A DNA stretch of 64,000 nt from CAWUFC02 sp963921335 (GTDB lineage: Bacteria; Pseudomonadota; Gammaproteobacteria; Pseudomonadales; Halieaceae): NCBI GenBank assembly GCA_963921335.3, contig CAWUFC020000002.1:1116001-1180000 (forward strand), in the 5' to 3' direction. The translations under genes and the position numbers were made by a program. Position 1 is the first letter of the stretch. Each line of letters starts with the position of its first letter. This document shows positions 17,712 to 28,003 of the stretch, piece by piece. The notes beneath the pieces were generated by a model, which was not told where the DNA came from, searched no databases, and worked only from the letters and a program-made list of their open reading frames with translations.

Positions 17712-18437
17712 GTGGGCAAGCTGAGCGCCAATAACCTGGCCAAAAGTTACGGCGGCCGGCAAATTGTCATCGATGCCTCCCTGGAAGTGGAGAGCGGCCA
17801 GGTCGTCGGTTTGCTGGGCCCCAATGGCTGTGGCAAAACCACCTGCTTTTACATGATTGTGGGCATTGTGCCGGCAGACAAAGGCCAGGTCAGTATCGAT
17901 GGTGAAGATTTAACGGCACTGCCCATGCACGGTCGCGCCCGCATGGGCATCGGCTACCTGCCCCAGGAGGCTTCAATATTTCGCAAGCTGTCGGTGACCG
18001 ACAACATTCTCTCTATCCTGCAGACCCGTGCCGACCTGAACAAGAAACAGCAGGAGGAAAAGGTTCAGCAATTGCTGGAAGAGTTTAATATCACCCACAT
18101 TGCTGCCAGCGCCGGCATGGCGCTGTCTGGCGGTGAAAGGCGCCGGGTAGAGATCGCCCGGGCGCTGGCCACAGACCCGGATTTCATCCTGCTGGACGAG
18201 CCCTTCGCCGGCGTTGACCCGATCTCCGTGAACGATATCAAGCACATTGTTCGTCATTTGCAGGAGCGCGGCATCGGCGTACTAATCACCGATCACAACG
18301 TGCGCGACACCCTCGACATCTGCGAAAAAGCCTATATTGTCGGTGAGGGCCATATTATCGCCGCCGGCACAGCCGACGACATTCTCGCGGACGAGAAAGT
18401 ACGCAGCATCTACCTGGGCGAAGATTTCCGCCTCTAA
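17712..18437 (+). CDS. lptB: LPS export ABC transporter ATP-binding protein
   Basis: A 241-residue ABC ATPase that powers LPS extraction by LptBFGC. Walker A GPNGCGKT, the Q-loop region [13 protein letters not shown], signature LSGGERRR, Walker [10 protein letters not shown] and switch histidine ITDHNVRDT are all present. The start is GTG. It is the last gene before a 160-bp gap leading to rpoN. Confidence 0.96.
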   Translation: MGKLSANNLAKSYGGRQIVIDASLEVESGQVVGLLGPNGCGKTTCFYMIVGIVPADKGQVSIDGEDLTALPMHGRARMGIGYLPQEASIFRKLSVTDNILSILQTRADLNKKQQEEKVQQLLEEFNITHIAASAGMALSGGERRRVEIARALATDPDFILLDEPFAGVDPISVNDIKHIVRHLQERGIGVLITDHNVRDTLDICEKAYIVGEGHIIAAGTADDILADEKVRSIYLGEDFRL

Positions 18438-18597
18438 GCCAAGAGCCTCCCCGGGAACACCGCGGCATGCCATTTTCGTGCCAAATTTGCCTTATGTCAG
18501 TTGCTTCACCGCGAGGCCGGAGCTACACTCAGTTCAGGTCCTGAAATATGTTTAATTTTGACCTGATCAGCGTCACCTCGGGGGCTACTTCGAAGTA

Positions 18598-20103
18598 ATG
18601 AAACAATCCCTCCAGCTTAAACTTGGTCAGCAGCTGACGATGACTCCGCAGCTGCAACAGGCCATTAAGCTATTGCAGCTGTCCACCCTAGATCTGCAGC
18701 AGGAAATCCAGCAAACGCTGGAGAATAACCCGATGCTGGAAATCGAGGAGAACAACGAGGCAGCCCCAACGGAAGAAGGCGCCAACCACGAAAACCTCGC
18801 GAGTAAAGACAGCGAGACAGCCGGCGCCGAACTCGACGATGGCGCGGGCGACTATGGGGAAGATGCCGTCGAGGCAGGCCAGTGGGACGACAACATACCG
18901 GATGAATTGCCTGTAGACAGCCAGTGGGACGATGTCTATCAACCCCCTACCCTCCCGGTAAGCAGCGGTGTTGCAGAGGGTGGCGACTATGACATGGAGA
19001 GTCGCTACGGCACCCAGGAATCGCTGCAGGAACATCTGCTCTGGCAACTCAACCTGACCCGCTTCTCCGATGTCGATCGGGCCATCGCCATGGCGATTCT
19101 TGATGCCACCGACGACAATGGCAGACTCAGTCTGAGCGCTGAAGAAATCTGGGAGTCTTTTGACCCCGAGCTTGAGATAGAGCTGGACGAAGTGATGGCC
19201 GTGCTGCATCGCCTGCAGCAGTTTGACCCCCCCGGCGTCTGCGCTCACGACCTGCGCGAGTGCCTTCTCGTGCAACTGCGACAGCTGCCTGAAGATACCC
19301 CAAACCTGGCCAGGGCTATCCTGCTGGTCAAACGGCACATCGACCTGCTCGGTAACCGCGACTACGCCCAGATCATGCGCAGAAGCAAGATGCGTGAACC
19401 GGAGCTAAAAGGCGCCTTAGAACTGATTCAGACCTTGTCCCCCAACCCGGGTCACCAACTGGCTGCGGATAACACCGAATATGTTGTGCCGGATGTATTC
19501 GTGCGCAAAAAGCAGGGCACCTGGGCGGTCGAGCTGAATCCTGATATCGCGCCGCGACTGCGTATCAACGCGGAATATGCCGGCCTGGTGAAACGGGCCA
19601 ACAACAGCAATGACAACAATTACCTGCGGGACAATCTGCAGGAGGCGCGCTGGTTCCTCAAAAGCCTGCAAAGTCGCAATGAAACCCTGATGAAGGTGGC
19701 CAGTAAAATTGTTGAGCTACAGCAGGGCTTTCTGGAACACGGTGAAGAAGCCATGAAGCCGCTGGTTCTACACGATATTGCAGAAGCCATCGAGATGCAC
19801 GAATCAACGGTGTCACGAGTCACTACCCAGAAGTACATGCACACCCCACGTGGCATCTACGAACTCAAGTACTTCTTTTCCAGTCATGTCAGCACTGCCG
19901 CTGGTGGTGAGTGTTCGTCAACCGCCATTCGGGCGCTCATCAAAAAGCTGGTGGCTGCGGAGAATCCGCGCAAGCCACTCAGCGACAACAAGATCACGGC
20001 CCTGCTCGAAGATCAGGGCATTAACGTCGCGCGCAGAACAATCGCGAAATACCGGGAATCATTAATGATCCCGCCATCAAACGAACGCAAGCAGCTGGTA
20101 TAG
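18598..20103 (+). CDS. rpoN: RNA polymerase factor sigma-54
   Basis: A 501-residue sigma-54. The glutamine-rich N-terminal activator region ([19 protein letters not shown]) is followed by an acidic linker (~45-120), the core-binding region, a DNA-binding helix-turn-helix ([13 protein letters not shown]), and the RpoN box [10 protein letters not shown] near the C-terminus. It directs transcription of nitrogen, motility and other genes with enhancer-binding proteins. The genes downstream form the nitrogen PTS, its usual neighbours. Confidence 0.97.
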   Translation: MKQSLQLKLGQQLTMTPQLQQAIKLLQLSTLDLQQEIQQTLENNPMLEIEENNEAAPTEEGANHENLASKDSETAGAELDDGAGDYGEDAVEAGQWDDNIPDELPVDSQWDDVYQPPTLPVSSGVAEGGDYDMESRYGTQESLQEHLLWQLNLTRFSDVDRAIAMAILDATDDNGRLSLSAEEIWESFDPELEIELDEVMAVLHRLQQFDPPGVCAHDLRECLLVQLRQLPEDTPNLARAILLVKRHIDLLGNRDYAQIMRRSKMREPELKGALELIQTLSPNPGHQLAADNTEYVVPDVFVRKKQGTWAVELNPDIAPRLRINAEYAGLVKRANNSNDNNYLRDNLQEARWFLKSLQSRNETLMKVASKIVELQQGFLEHGEEAMKPLVLHDIAEAIEMHESTVSRVTTQKYMHTPRGIYELKYFFSSHVSTAAGGECSSTAIRALIKKLVAAENPRKPLSDNKITALLEDQGINVARRTIAKYRESLMIPPSNERKQLV

Positions 20104-20131
20104 CCTGGGTTCAGCGCATAAGGAGCTATGT

Positions 20132-20419
20132 ATGCAAATTACGGTTAGCGGTCATCATGTCGAAGTTACCACTCCATTGCGGGAATATGTGCACACCAAA
20201 ATGGAGCGACTACAACGCCATTTTGACAACATCACTAACACTGACGTCACCCTAGTCGTCGAAAAGCTGGTACAGAAAGCAGAGGCCACCATTCATGTCA
20301 GCGGCGCTGACATCTTTGCCAACGCCGAATCAGAGGACATGTACGCAGCCATTGACCAACTGGTCGACAAGCTCGACCGGCAATTGATCAAACACAAAGA
20401 GAAAAACCGCGGCCACTAG
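20132..20419 (+). CDS. hpf: Ribosome hibernation promoting factor
   Basis: A 95-residue short-form HPF/YfiA protein (MQITVSGHHVEVT, then KMERLQRHF), which binds the small ribosomal subunit and promotes 100S dimers in stationary phase. AAGGAG stands just before the start. It lies 28 bp after rpoN in the conserved rpoN-hpf-ptsN order. Confidence 0.95.
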   Translation: MQITVSGHHVEVTTPLREYVHTKMERLQRHFDNITNTDVTLVVEKLVQKAEATIHVSGADIFANAESEDMYAAIDQLVDKLDRQLIKHKEKNRGH

Positions 20420-20445
20420 GGCCAGCCATTCCCCATAGAGGTAAC

Positions 20446-20904
20446 ATGCTAGATCTCAACAGCATCCTCAGCCCTGCACGCAGTCTGTGCAGGGCGCCAC
20501 TTGTCAGTAAAAAGCGCTTTTTCGAGGCTGCTTCCGAACTGGTCAGCCAGGACCAGCCGCAGCTGGCTGCAGATGTTATCTACGCCAGCCTGCTGGCGCG
20601 GGAAAAGCTGGGCAGCACTGCCCTGGGCCACGGCATTGCCATTCCCCACTGCAGGCTACCGGACTGCAACAGTGCGCTAGGCGCCCTGATTACCTTGGCA
20701 GACCCCATAGACTTTGAGGCCCCCGATCAACAAGCAGTAGACATTCTTTTTGTACTGCTGGTTCCAGAACAGGGACACCAAGAGCATCTGGACATACTCG
20801 CCGGTTTGGCGGGACTGCTCAGCCAGAATGACTTCTGCAGTCAGTTGCGCAGTGCCGGCGATGCCGCGCAGTTGTTTGACGTCGCAACCCGGTTTAAAAC
20901 CTGA
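20446..20904 (+). CDS. ptsN: PTS IIA-like nitrogen regulatory protein
   Basis: A 152-residue EIIA-Ntr. The phosphorylated histidine is H68 in IAIPHCR. It takes phosphate from NPr in the nitrogen PTS and regulates potassium uptake and other targets. GAGG precedes the start. It sits between hpf and rapZ as in Pseudomonas and E. coli. Confidence 0.95.
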   Translation: MLDLNSILSPARSLCRAPLVSKKRFFEAASELVSQDQPQLAADVIYASLLAREKLGSTALGHGIAIPHCRLPDCNSALGALITLADPIDFEAPDQQAVDILFVLLVPEQGHQEHLDILAGLAGLLSQNDFCSQLRSAGDAAQLFDVATRFKT

Positions 20905-20918
20905 GAAGTGCGCAGCCC

Positions 20919-21767
20919 ATGCGACTGATTATCATCAGCGGCCGCGCGGGCTCTGGAAAAACCACTGCTCTCAACCAGTTGGAAGATGAAGGCTTCTACT
21001 GTGTCGACAACCTGCCCACCCCCTTACTGAGCAACCTCGTTGAAGCCAGTCGCGGCAACCCGGCGGTGATCGAACACGGCCTGGCTGTATGCATCGACAC
21101 ACACACCAGCACCGAGCTGGACAAGGTACAACAGCTGCTCGATGTGCTGCCAGAGGATGTCAGCACAGAGATTCTGTATTTCGATGCCGGCCATGATGTC
21201 CTTGTACGTCGTTTCAGCGAGACGCGGCGCCGCCATCCACTGTCGGACCAGGCTGGCTCACTGGATGAAGCCATTGCCCAGGAGCAGACAGCACTGGCAC
21301 CGATTGCCGCTGACGCAGACCTGACCATCGATAGCAGTAAGCTGACTGCGCACCAGCTGCGCAGAACCATTTCGGAACGCGTGGTGGGCGCCGGCGGCGG
21401 ACAGCTTTCCGTGCAGCTCATGTCTTTTGGTTTCAAGCATGGCGTGCCCGGTGATGCCGATCTCGTATTCGACCTGCGCATGCTGCCCAATCCTCACTGG
21501 CAGCGAGAATTGCGTAATCTGACGGGCCGTGACCAGCCGGTAGTAGACTTCCTGCAAGACCAGGACCCGGTAAACGCACTGAGCCAGGAGCTCTTCGACT
21601 TCCTTGGCCGCTGGCTACCGGCCTATCGGGACAGCGGCCGCCGTTACCTGTGCGTGGCGCTTGGTTGTACCGGCGGCCAACATCGGTCAGTATACTTGGC
21701 TGAACGCTTGCACCGTGAGCTCAGTGAAGTCCACCAACCACTGAGCCTGCGCCATCGGGAACTGTAG
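20919..21767 (+). CDS. rapZ: RNase adapter protein RapZ
   Basis: A 282-residue P-loop protein, Walker A GRAGSGKT at 8-15, with the conserved C-terminal ALGCTGGQHRSVYLAE. RapZ binds small RNAs and hands them to RNase E to tune glucosamine-6-phosphate synthase. The gene is 14 bp after ptsN and 17 bp before the HPr-like gene. Confidence 0.95.
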   Translation: MRLIIISGRAGSGKTTALNQLEDEGFYCVDNLPTPLLSNLVEASRGNPAVIEHGLAVCIDTHTSTELDKVQQLLDVLPEDVSTEILYFDAGHDVLVRRFSETRRRHPLSDQAGSLDEAIAQEQTALAPIAADADLTIDSSKLTAHQLRRTISERVVGAGGGQLSVQLMSFGFKHGVPGDADLVFDLRMLPNPHWQRELRNLTGRDQPVVDFLQDQDPVNALSQELFDFLGRWLPAYRDSGRRYLCVALGCTGGQHRSVYLAERLHRELSEVHQPLSLRHREL

Positions 21768-21784
21768 GAATCGCCTTAGGCATC

Positions 21785-22054
21785 ATGATCCAGCAGGAAA
21801 TAACAATAATTAACAAGCTGGGGCTTCACGCCCGGGCGGCTGCAAAGTTTGTCAGCTGCGCTGCAGGCTTTGCCAGCAAAATTGAAATCGGTCCCGCCGA
21901 TGGGATGGTGGACGGCAAAAGTATTATGTCGATTATGATGCTCGCCGCAGCCAAAGGGACAGTCCTAAAACTGCATATCGATGGCAGTGATGAACAAGAC
22001 GCGCTGGAGGCGCTGGTTAGCCTGATCGAAAACCGATTTGACGAGGACGAGTAA
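21785..22054 (+). CDS. ptsO: Phosphocarrier protein NPr (HPr family)
   Basis: An 89-residue HPr-like protein. The phosphoacceptor is H15 in KLGLHARAA, and the Ser-46 region reads GKSIMSIMML. As part of the nitrogen PTS it relays phosphate from EI-Ntr to PtsN, encoded just upstream. AGCAGGAA lies within its first codons rather than before it; initiation may depend on coupling to rapZ. Confidence 0.92.
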   Translation: MIQQEITIINKLGLHARAAAKFVSCAAGFASKIEIGPADGMVDGKSIMSIMMLAAAKGTVLKLHIDGSDEQDALEALVSLIENRFDEDE

Positions 22055-22056
22055 TC

Positions 22057-23415
22057 TTGGCCAAGCAAGCGGAAGCGATCGATACCCAGGAGCAGCTGGA
22101 CGAGCTCAACAGCGCACTCGATAGCGGCACATTTATCGAAGCCAGACGCATGCTGCGCTCACTGTCTGCCGCTGACATTGCCCACCTGCTGGAGTCCTCC
22201 CCGCCGCCGACCCGGCACGTGTTGTGGCAACTGGTTGACGAAGCCGAAGAAGGCGAAATCCTCCACGAGCTAGCCGACGATCTGCAGGCACAGTTTCTGC
22301 GTCGCATGGACGCCAGAGAGGTAGCAGCCGCCACCGAAGGTCTCGAACCCGACGAAGTGGCAGACATCCTTCAGCAGCTGCCTGAGAAGCTGGTACACGA
22401 GGTCCTGAAACCCATGGACCAGCAGGATCGCACCCGACTGGAGCAGATCCTCACCTATCCCGACGACACCGCTGGCGGCCTGATGAATACCGACACCATC
22501 ACGGTGCGGGCGAGGCACACCATGGATGTGGTTCTGCGGTACCTGCGCAGGCATGACGAAATACCGGAAATGACCGACAACCTCATTGTGGTAAATCGCG
22601 CCGATCTGTTCATTGGCCTGCTGCCACTGCGCACCCTGTTGGTGGCAGACCCAACCGCCACGGTGCGGGAGATGATGCAGACCGACGTGGAAGCCATTCC
22701 CGCAGACATGCCAGACGCCGAAGTGGCGGCGCTGTTTGAGCGCAATGACTGGGTGTCCGCGCCGGTGGTTGATGAAAACGGCAAATTGCTCGGACGAATC
22801 ACCATTGATGACGTGGTAGACGTAATTCGCGAAGATGCTGAGCACTCGTTGTTGAGCATGGTCGGTCTGGGCGATGACGAGGATACTTTTTCACCCATTC
22901 ACAAGACCACACCGCGTCGCGCCGTCTGGCTGGGCATCAACCTGATTACCGCATTTATTGCCGCATCGGTGATCAATATGTTCCAGGATACCATCGACAA
23001 GGTGGTGGCCCTGGCGGTGCTTATGCCCATCGTTGCCAGTATGGGCGGGATCGCCGGCACCCAAACACTCACCGTCATGATTCGTGGTATAGCTCTTGGC
23101 CAGGTTGGTCGTAGCAACCAGTTCTGGCTGGTCAATCGCGAGCTGGTGGTGGGCCTGATCAATGGCATTCTATGGTCAGTGGTGGTCGCCATTGCCGCCT
23201 CGCTGTGGTTCGACGATGCCCAGATAGGCCTGATCATTGCGGCGGCCATGGTCATCAACCTGGTGACCGCAGGTGTTGCGGGCGCAGTCATTCCACTGGT
23301 GCTGCGGCGATTCAGCATCGACCCGGCGCTGGCCGGTGGTGTTGTGCTCACCACCATTACCGATGTTGTCGGCTTTCTCTCTTTTCTCGGCCTGGCCACC
23401 CTGTTCTATGCCTGA
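22057..23415 (+). CDS. mgtE: Magnesium transporter MgtE
   Basis: A 452-residue MgtE channel: an N-terminal superhelical domain (~1-130), two CBS domains (~135-255) that sense Mg2+, and five membrane helices at the C-terminus (~285-450), including the pore region PIVASMGGIAGTQ. The start is TTG at 22057, with GAGGACGAG just upstream at the end of the NPr gene. The stop overlaps the next gene by 8 bp. Confidence 0.93.
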   Translation: MAKQAEAIDTQEQLDELNSALDSGTFIEARRMLRSLSAADIAHLLESSPPPTRHVLWQLVDEAEEGEILHELADDLQAQFLRRMDAREVAAATEGLEPDEVADILQQLPEKLVHEVLKPMDQQDRTRLEQILTYPDDTAGGLMNTDTITVRARHTMDVVLRYLRRHDEIPEMTDNLIVVNRADLFIGLLPLRTLLVADPTATVREMMQTDVEAIPADMPDAEVAALFERNDWVSAPVVDENGKLLGRITIDDVVDVIREDAEHSLLSMVGLGDDEDTFSPIHKTTPRRAVWLGINLITAFIAASVINMFQDTIDKVVALAVLMPIVASMGGIAGTQTLTVMIRGIALGQVGRSNQFWLVNRELVVGLINGILWSVVVAIAASLWFDDAQIGLIIAAAMVINLVTAGVAGAVIPLVLRRFSIDPALAGGVVLTTITDVVGFLSFLGLATLFYA

Positions 23416-23926
23416 TCATTCACCAGACAATGATGAGGAAGAGCTGGAGTACGTCAGCAAGAGTGCCGTCAAGCGAGAAATGACCGCGCTGCAGAAGCTG
23501 GGAGCCACTCTGGTCGAGCTCAGTGAAGGGCAGTTAAAGCAGATTCCGATTGACGATGAAAAACTGGCAGCGGCGATCGATCAGGGGCGCAGGATTCGCT
23601 CAAACAGCGCCCGAAAACGTCAGTTGCAGTACATTGGCAAGCTCATGCGCCGCGTCGATACCGCGCCTATTCAACGGGCGCTGGATGAACTGCATCAGCA
23701 ACACCAGCAAGCCACCGAGGCCTTCCACGAGATTGAAGCGTTGCGCGATCAGCTGTTGGCAGAGGGTGACTCAGCCATCCAGTTGGTGATCGAAAAATAT
23801 CCCACCGCTGATCGCCAGCACTTGCGGCAACTCATCAAACAGCACCAGAAAGAGGTGTCCCAGCAAAAACCACCCGCAGCGAGCCGCAAACTGTTTCGTT
23901 ACCTGCGCGAGCTCGCTGATAGCTAA
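23408..23926 (+). CDS. yjgA: YjgA family (DUF615) ribosome-associated protein
   Basis: A 172-residue basic, helical protein (KSAVKREMTALQKLG, RQLQYIGKLMRR form, then RQLIKQHQKE). YjgA/DarP proteins bind the large ribosomal subunit late in assembly. The ATG at 23408 overlaps the mgtE stop; upstream in-frame codons lie inside mgtE and give no family residues. Its 3' end overlaps yhdP by 4 bp, tail to tail. Confidence 0.9.
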   Translation: MPDHSPDNDEEELEYVSKSAVKREMTALQKLGATLVELSEGQLKQIPIDDEKLAAAIDQGRRIRSNSARKRQLQYIGKLMRRVDTAPIQRALDELHQQHQQATEAFHEIEALRDQLLAEGDSAIQLVIEKYPTADRQHLRQLIKQHQKEVSQQKPPAASRKLFRYLRELADS

Positions 23927-26900
23927 TTCGCTTCAGCGGTGGTTTCAGAGGCAGCTTCCGATTCAGTAACGGCAGCACTCTCAGCCGGTGTCTCAGGCAG
24001 ATCCGGTTCTTCGCCGACGCGCTGCGCCACCACCTGCTGATGAGAGGTGGTATTGTCGAAAATGCGCTCAAACTTCACCTTGGGATCGACCCAGGGGCCA
24101 TTGATGCTGTACACGCCACTGGAAAAACGATCGACCTGTTTGGTAAACACCTTGCTGACCACATAAACACCCGCGGCCGCAGGCAGGCCTCCGATCAGGG
24201 CTGCGATCCAGGGCAAATTGCTGGCCACGGGCAGGGTCGCTACCAACTCTCCGTCAATACTGGCGGTATTGGTATCTACCAAACCGACAAACTGAAAACG
24301 ACTGGACGCACCCAATACATCCATGCGCGGCACATCCACCAGCCCGTCCTCCATCAGTAACTCACCGGTAATGGAGTCGAAGTGTATGCCGGACTTGAAC
24401 AGGTAATTCATATCAAAGGACAAGCGGCGTACGAACTCAGCCAGGTTCAGGATACCCATGACCTTCAAGGTGCCTTCGGCGGCCGCCGAGGTTTTCAGGA
24501 AAGCACCCTGATCAACCGCCACCCCAAGCCGACCACGAAGGGTTTCGATACTGAAGTCAGCAGGCGCGCCAGCCCAGCCAGCGTCGACGTCAAACTGCCC
24601 GCTATTAGTTTCGATAATGCGCTCGTAACCAAAGCCTTCCAGCACCTCGCCAAAATCCACAAATCGCAGGGGGCCCACCAATCGGGTATTGACCCGGCCC
24701 GGACTGCGGTCCCAGCGCAAGTGCATGGGCTCGTCGCCGCCCAGCAACATGCCCCGGAAGTCACCCTTGATATTGGTGAAGTGATAAACCTCTCCATCCT
24801 GAGCGAACTCAAACTCAACTTCACCCAGCTCGCTACCCCCTTGCTGGATACCCTCAGCATCTACAGTGAGCCGCAGCCACTCGACAAAGCCCTCGTCATC
24901 CGCTTCATTCTCTCCCTGCAGTGATGCCATGAGACTGTCGGGCAAACGATCGAGGTCGAGATAATCGATATCCACAGACATCGTGGTCAACTCTTCGGGA
25001 AACGCGAAGCTACCGCGCACCCAGCTGGTACCAAGGTCTACTTCCCAGGCGCTACTGAGCTGTCGGGCATCGATCTCGACCTCATTCAGGGTTTGACCAA
25101 GCAGCGCCAGTTCTTCCACATAGAGGTCACGCGCCACCACCAGCATGGCGAAATCTCCGCTCTCTGCCTCTGGGGAATCGGCCTCGCCGGTAATCACATA
25201 TTCATCGACAAAAGCCATCCAGGGATCCCAGCTGAGACGGTCGAGATGCCCTCCCACCACCAGCCGTTGATCAGAATCAGCTGCAACCAGCTTGCCAAAA
25301 CCCAGCCCAGCAGCACTCAGCCCCCGATCATCGATCAATAGATTCAGCCAGGCCCTGTCTTCCAATTGCAGTGTGATGTCCTGAATATCCGCCGCAATCG
25401 GCATCCCGAGACGCAGGGATGTCGCCTGTTCAGCGGGCTTGGCAAACTGCTCGGGCAGATCCAGGGCCACACCCTGCAGGTCAGTGGTTAATTCAATGCG
25501 CGCCGTCTCGCCGGGTGGAACGATGATGTGCAGCTCCGCCTCAGCACTACCCTCAGCCAAACGCAGCATATCGACCTGGAGCCAGTCTCTCACTGCAGCA
25601 CTGGCAACCCGGCCATTGACCTGCACATCCAGATCATTCAGACCCTGCTCACCGCGACCCTGGCGCAGGCTTGCCGTCAGGGGCTCGCCCCATAGCCTGC
25701 CAACAATCTGTTCTCCATCAAAACCAGTATCAGTGCGATAACTGAACTCGCCGGCAATGTCAGTGACAGGCAGGTTGAGCTCTCCGGTGAGCAGATCTAC
25801 CTGATTGAGACGAGCGTCCAGCTGTACGCCCTGCTCAGCCTCTAAATCTGTCAGGTTGAGCTCAAGCGCCAGATTGGCACTGAGAGAACCGTCAAGCGTC
25901 CATTGAGCAAAGGCATCGCCAACTAATTGTTTGAGCGGGGAGTTGTTAACCAGATCAAGGCCATCCTGGGCACGACCCTCCAGCTCACCCCGTAGGCTGA
26001 GAATCAGCTCTTTCTCCGGGTTAGGACGAAGACGCACCTCGGCATTTTCTACCTGCGACGCGTATACCTTGGCTCGCTGAGCAAAAACGTCGACATGGGT
26101 ATTGTCGACGAACAGGGTGGCATACACATCACTCAGTGCCGGCCAGTCCGGGTGGTAGTCGAGCTCGGCTCTTGCCACCTGCGAATAAGCCTGAATACTG
26201 CGATAGGCACCGCCACCGCGCTTGAGGCTGCCTCGAAATATAAAACCGGCCTCATCCAGATGACCGTCACCAATGCTCTGTTCCAGCCAATTCAACAAGC
26301 CCTCAGGCAATGTATAGGGCAGGTATTTGTTGCGATGCCTGGGGTGGGCGTCTTCAATGCCCACCAGCAAATCCATCTCCAGACCGGCGAGTGACTCGCC
26401 AATCGGCACGGTCAGCGCGAACAGGCCATGCACTTCACCCTCTTCGGCATTGCCCTTAAAATGACCGCTCCATAGATCAAACCGGTCTTCCTCCAGTTTA
26501 AACGCCAGTTCAGCCTGAAAGGCTCGATAAGTCAGGTCATGCTTATAGACGGTGGGATAACCCATGGAGAAATCCTGGGTATCGATTTGAATCAGGCCCC
26601 GATCGCGGCTCATGCTGAGATAGCCAGTGCCATTGCGAATCTTCGGCGCGCCCTTCCAGGACTCCACCGCCAGATCCTCAAAATTGGCCTGCAGCTGCCA
26701 GCTGTTGGCCATATCGTTGAGATCTGTCACGGTGGTTTGCAGACGGGTGAAGTGACCCGAGGGTGACAGCACTTCAAACAGGTCACCGGCGCCAGCGGGC
26801 AGCAGTTTCTCCTCAAGCGCGTAGTCCACCAGGCTTTCAACATCGATATTGGCTACCTGGAGCGTAAGCACGCCCTCTTCCAGCTCGCCGCTAATGCCAG

Positions 26901-27966
26901 CCAGTTCAAAACTCTCGGTGCTGCCTTTAGCTTCGATTTCACTGGCGCCAAAAGACCATACATCACGCCTGCGATCGGCTCGGAAACGAGCGGATAGTGC
27001 ATCGAAAACGATTTGCTCGGCCCCTTCATTCAACTGGGTAAGCGCCAGGTCGGTGGCGACAAAATCTGCAGCCGTCCGCAATACACCGCGGCGGGAACTT
27101 AACCAGAACTGCCCGCGCAATTCACCACACTGCAGGCTAAACCCCGCCAGCCTGGCCAGGTCGGTGTAGCTTTCTGCATCGGTAATCGATACTTGCATAT
27201 GAAGGTCTGCATTAAGCGCGTTGCTACGCCTTGGATCGCCCGTTGCTTCACCCATAATACGTATCCATGAGCGCTCTTCAGGGTTAAAAGCAGAGGCATT
27301 GAGGCGACGAAAATTTCCGTCACGAAGCAGCTGTAGCTCGCTAAATACCTGCTCTTCAATTTGCTGCTCTTGCTTATCGCTATAACGCCGCAATAAGAGA
27401 CTAAAGCGATCCAGCGTAAGCCGCTCAGTGTTGAGCACGAAATCAAGCACACGGTCTAGAAGGACGCCATCGCTCGCTGGTATACCGGGAATTGAGAATT
27501 TGCCATCGCGGTCGATATCACCGAGCAGGGTGACTTCACCTAACTCCAGGGCGTACAGCTGTGGCCCAAGGCTTCGCAGGGAACTGAGCATATCGAGCCC
27601 TAGCTTAACGCTGCTAATAGACACACCCGGTTCCTCAGGCAGATCCCCAAGTACCCGCACACCTTCAAGTTCCAGATAGGGTGTTAGTGACTCCCAGCGA
27701 CCACTGAGCCTGTCCGCTTCTATGACGAAGTTAAGACGAGCATTGAGCTCACGTAGGATATCCTGCTGGAAAGGAGCGACATTGCCCATCAGGAAGCGCC
27801 CCATACTCACATACAAAGCAAGACCGACAATGGTCAGCGTAATGGCCGACCAGAGCAGGTAGCTCAGCTTATACAGGAGTTGCTCTCTCAAGAGGGATTC
27901 CGCGCTTTCGGGACTTAGACGGGTATTATGTCGAAGTGTTCCCCGGGATGCATGGCAAGGGAGCAA
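23923..27966 (-). CDS. yhdP: YhdP family AsmA-like envelope protein
   Basis: A giant 1347-residue protein with a single N-terminal membrane segment (~36-54) and a long repeating beta-strand periplasmic region ending in DUF3971 and AsmA_2-like parts. YhdP proteins form bridge-like channels that move phospholipid to the outer membrane alongside TamB and YdbH. The C-terminal 40 residues are a low-complexity E/A/T tail. The start is uncertain: TTG at 27966 is the longest option; TTG at 27891, 12 residues before the membrane segment, is equally credible. In relatives rng lies between maf and this gene; here only 37 bp do. Confidence 0.88.
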   Translation of the reverse strand: MLPCHASRGTLRHNTRLSPESAESLLREQLLYKLSYLLWSAITLTIVGLALYVSMGRFLMGNVAPFQQDILRELNARLNFVIEADRLSGRWESLTPYLELEGVRVLGDLPEEPGVSISSVKLGLDMLSSLRSLGPQLYALELGEVTLLGDIDRDGKFSIPGIPASDGVLLDRVLDFVLNTERLTLDRFSLLLRRYSDKQEQQIEEQVFSELQLLRDGNFRRLNASAFNPEERSWIRIMGEATGDPRRSNALNADLHMQVSITDAESYTDLARLAGFSLQCGELRGQFWLSSRRGVLRTAADFVATDLALTQLNEGAEQIVFDALSARFRADRRRDVWSFGASEIEAKGSTESFELAGISGELEEGVLTLQVANIDVESLVDYALEEKLLPAGAGDLFEVLSPSGHFTRLQTTVTDLNDMANSWQLQANFEDLAVESWKGAPKIRNGTGYLSMSRDRGLIQIDTQDFSMGYPTVYKHDLTYRAFQAELAFKLEEDRFDLWSGHFKGNAEEGEVHGLFALTVPIGESLAGLEMDLLVGIEDAHPRHRNKYLPYTLPEGLLNWLEQSIGDGHLDEAGFIFRGSLKRGGGAYRSIQAYSQVARAELDYHPDWPALSDVYATLFVDNTHVDVFAQRAKVYASQVENAEVRLRPNPEKELILSLRGELEGRAQDGLDLVNNSPLKQLVGDAFAQWTLDGSLSANLALELNLTDLEAEQGVQLDARLNQVDLLTGELNLPVTDIAGEFSYRTDTGFDGEQIVGRLWGEPLTASLRQGRGEQGLNDLDVQVNGRVASAAVRDWLQVDMLRLAEGSAEAELHIIVPPGETARIELTTDLQGVALDLPEQFAKPAEQATSLRLGMPIAADIQDITLQLEDRAWLNLLIDDRGLSAAGLGFGKLVAADSDQRLVVGGHLDRLSWDPWMAFVDEYVITGEADSPEAESGDFAMLVVARDLYVEELALLGQTLNEVEIDARQLSSAWEVDLGTSWVRGSFAFPEELTTMSVDIDYLDLDRLPDSLMASLQGENEADDEGFVEWLRLTVDAEGIQQGGSELGEVEFEFAQDGEVYHFTNIKGDFRGMLLGGDEPMHLRWDRSPGRVNTRLVGPLRFVDFGEVLEGFGYERIIETNSGQFDVDAGWAGAPADFSIETLRGRLGVAVDQGAFLKTSAAAEGTLKVMGILNLAEFVRRLSFDMNYLFKSGIHFDSITGELLMEDGLVDVPRMDVLGASSRFQFVGLVDTNTASIDGELVATLPVASNLPWIAALIGGLPAAAGVYVVSKVFTKQVDRFSSGVYSINGPWVDPKVKFERIFDNTTSHQQVVAQRVGEEPDLPETPAESAAVTESEAASETTAEAN

Positions 27967-28003
27967 TTCTGTTGAGTTTTGCGGCTAAATTGGCGGTAAT
28001 TCC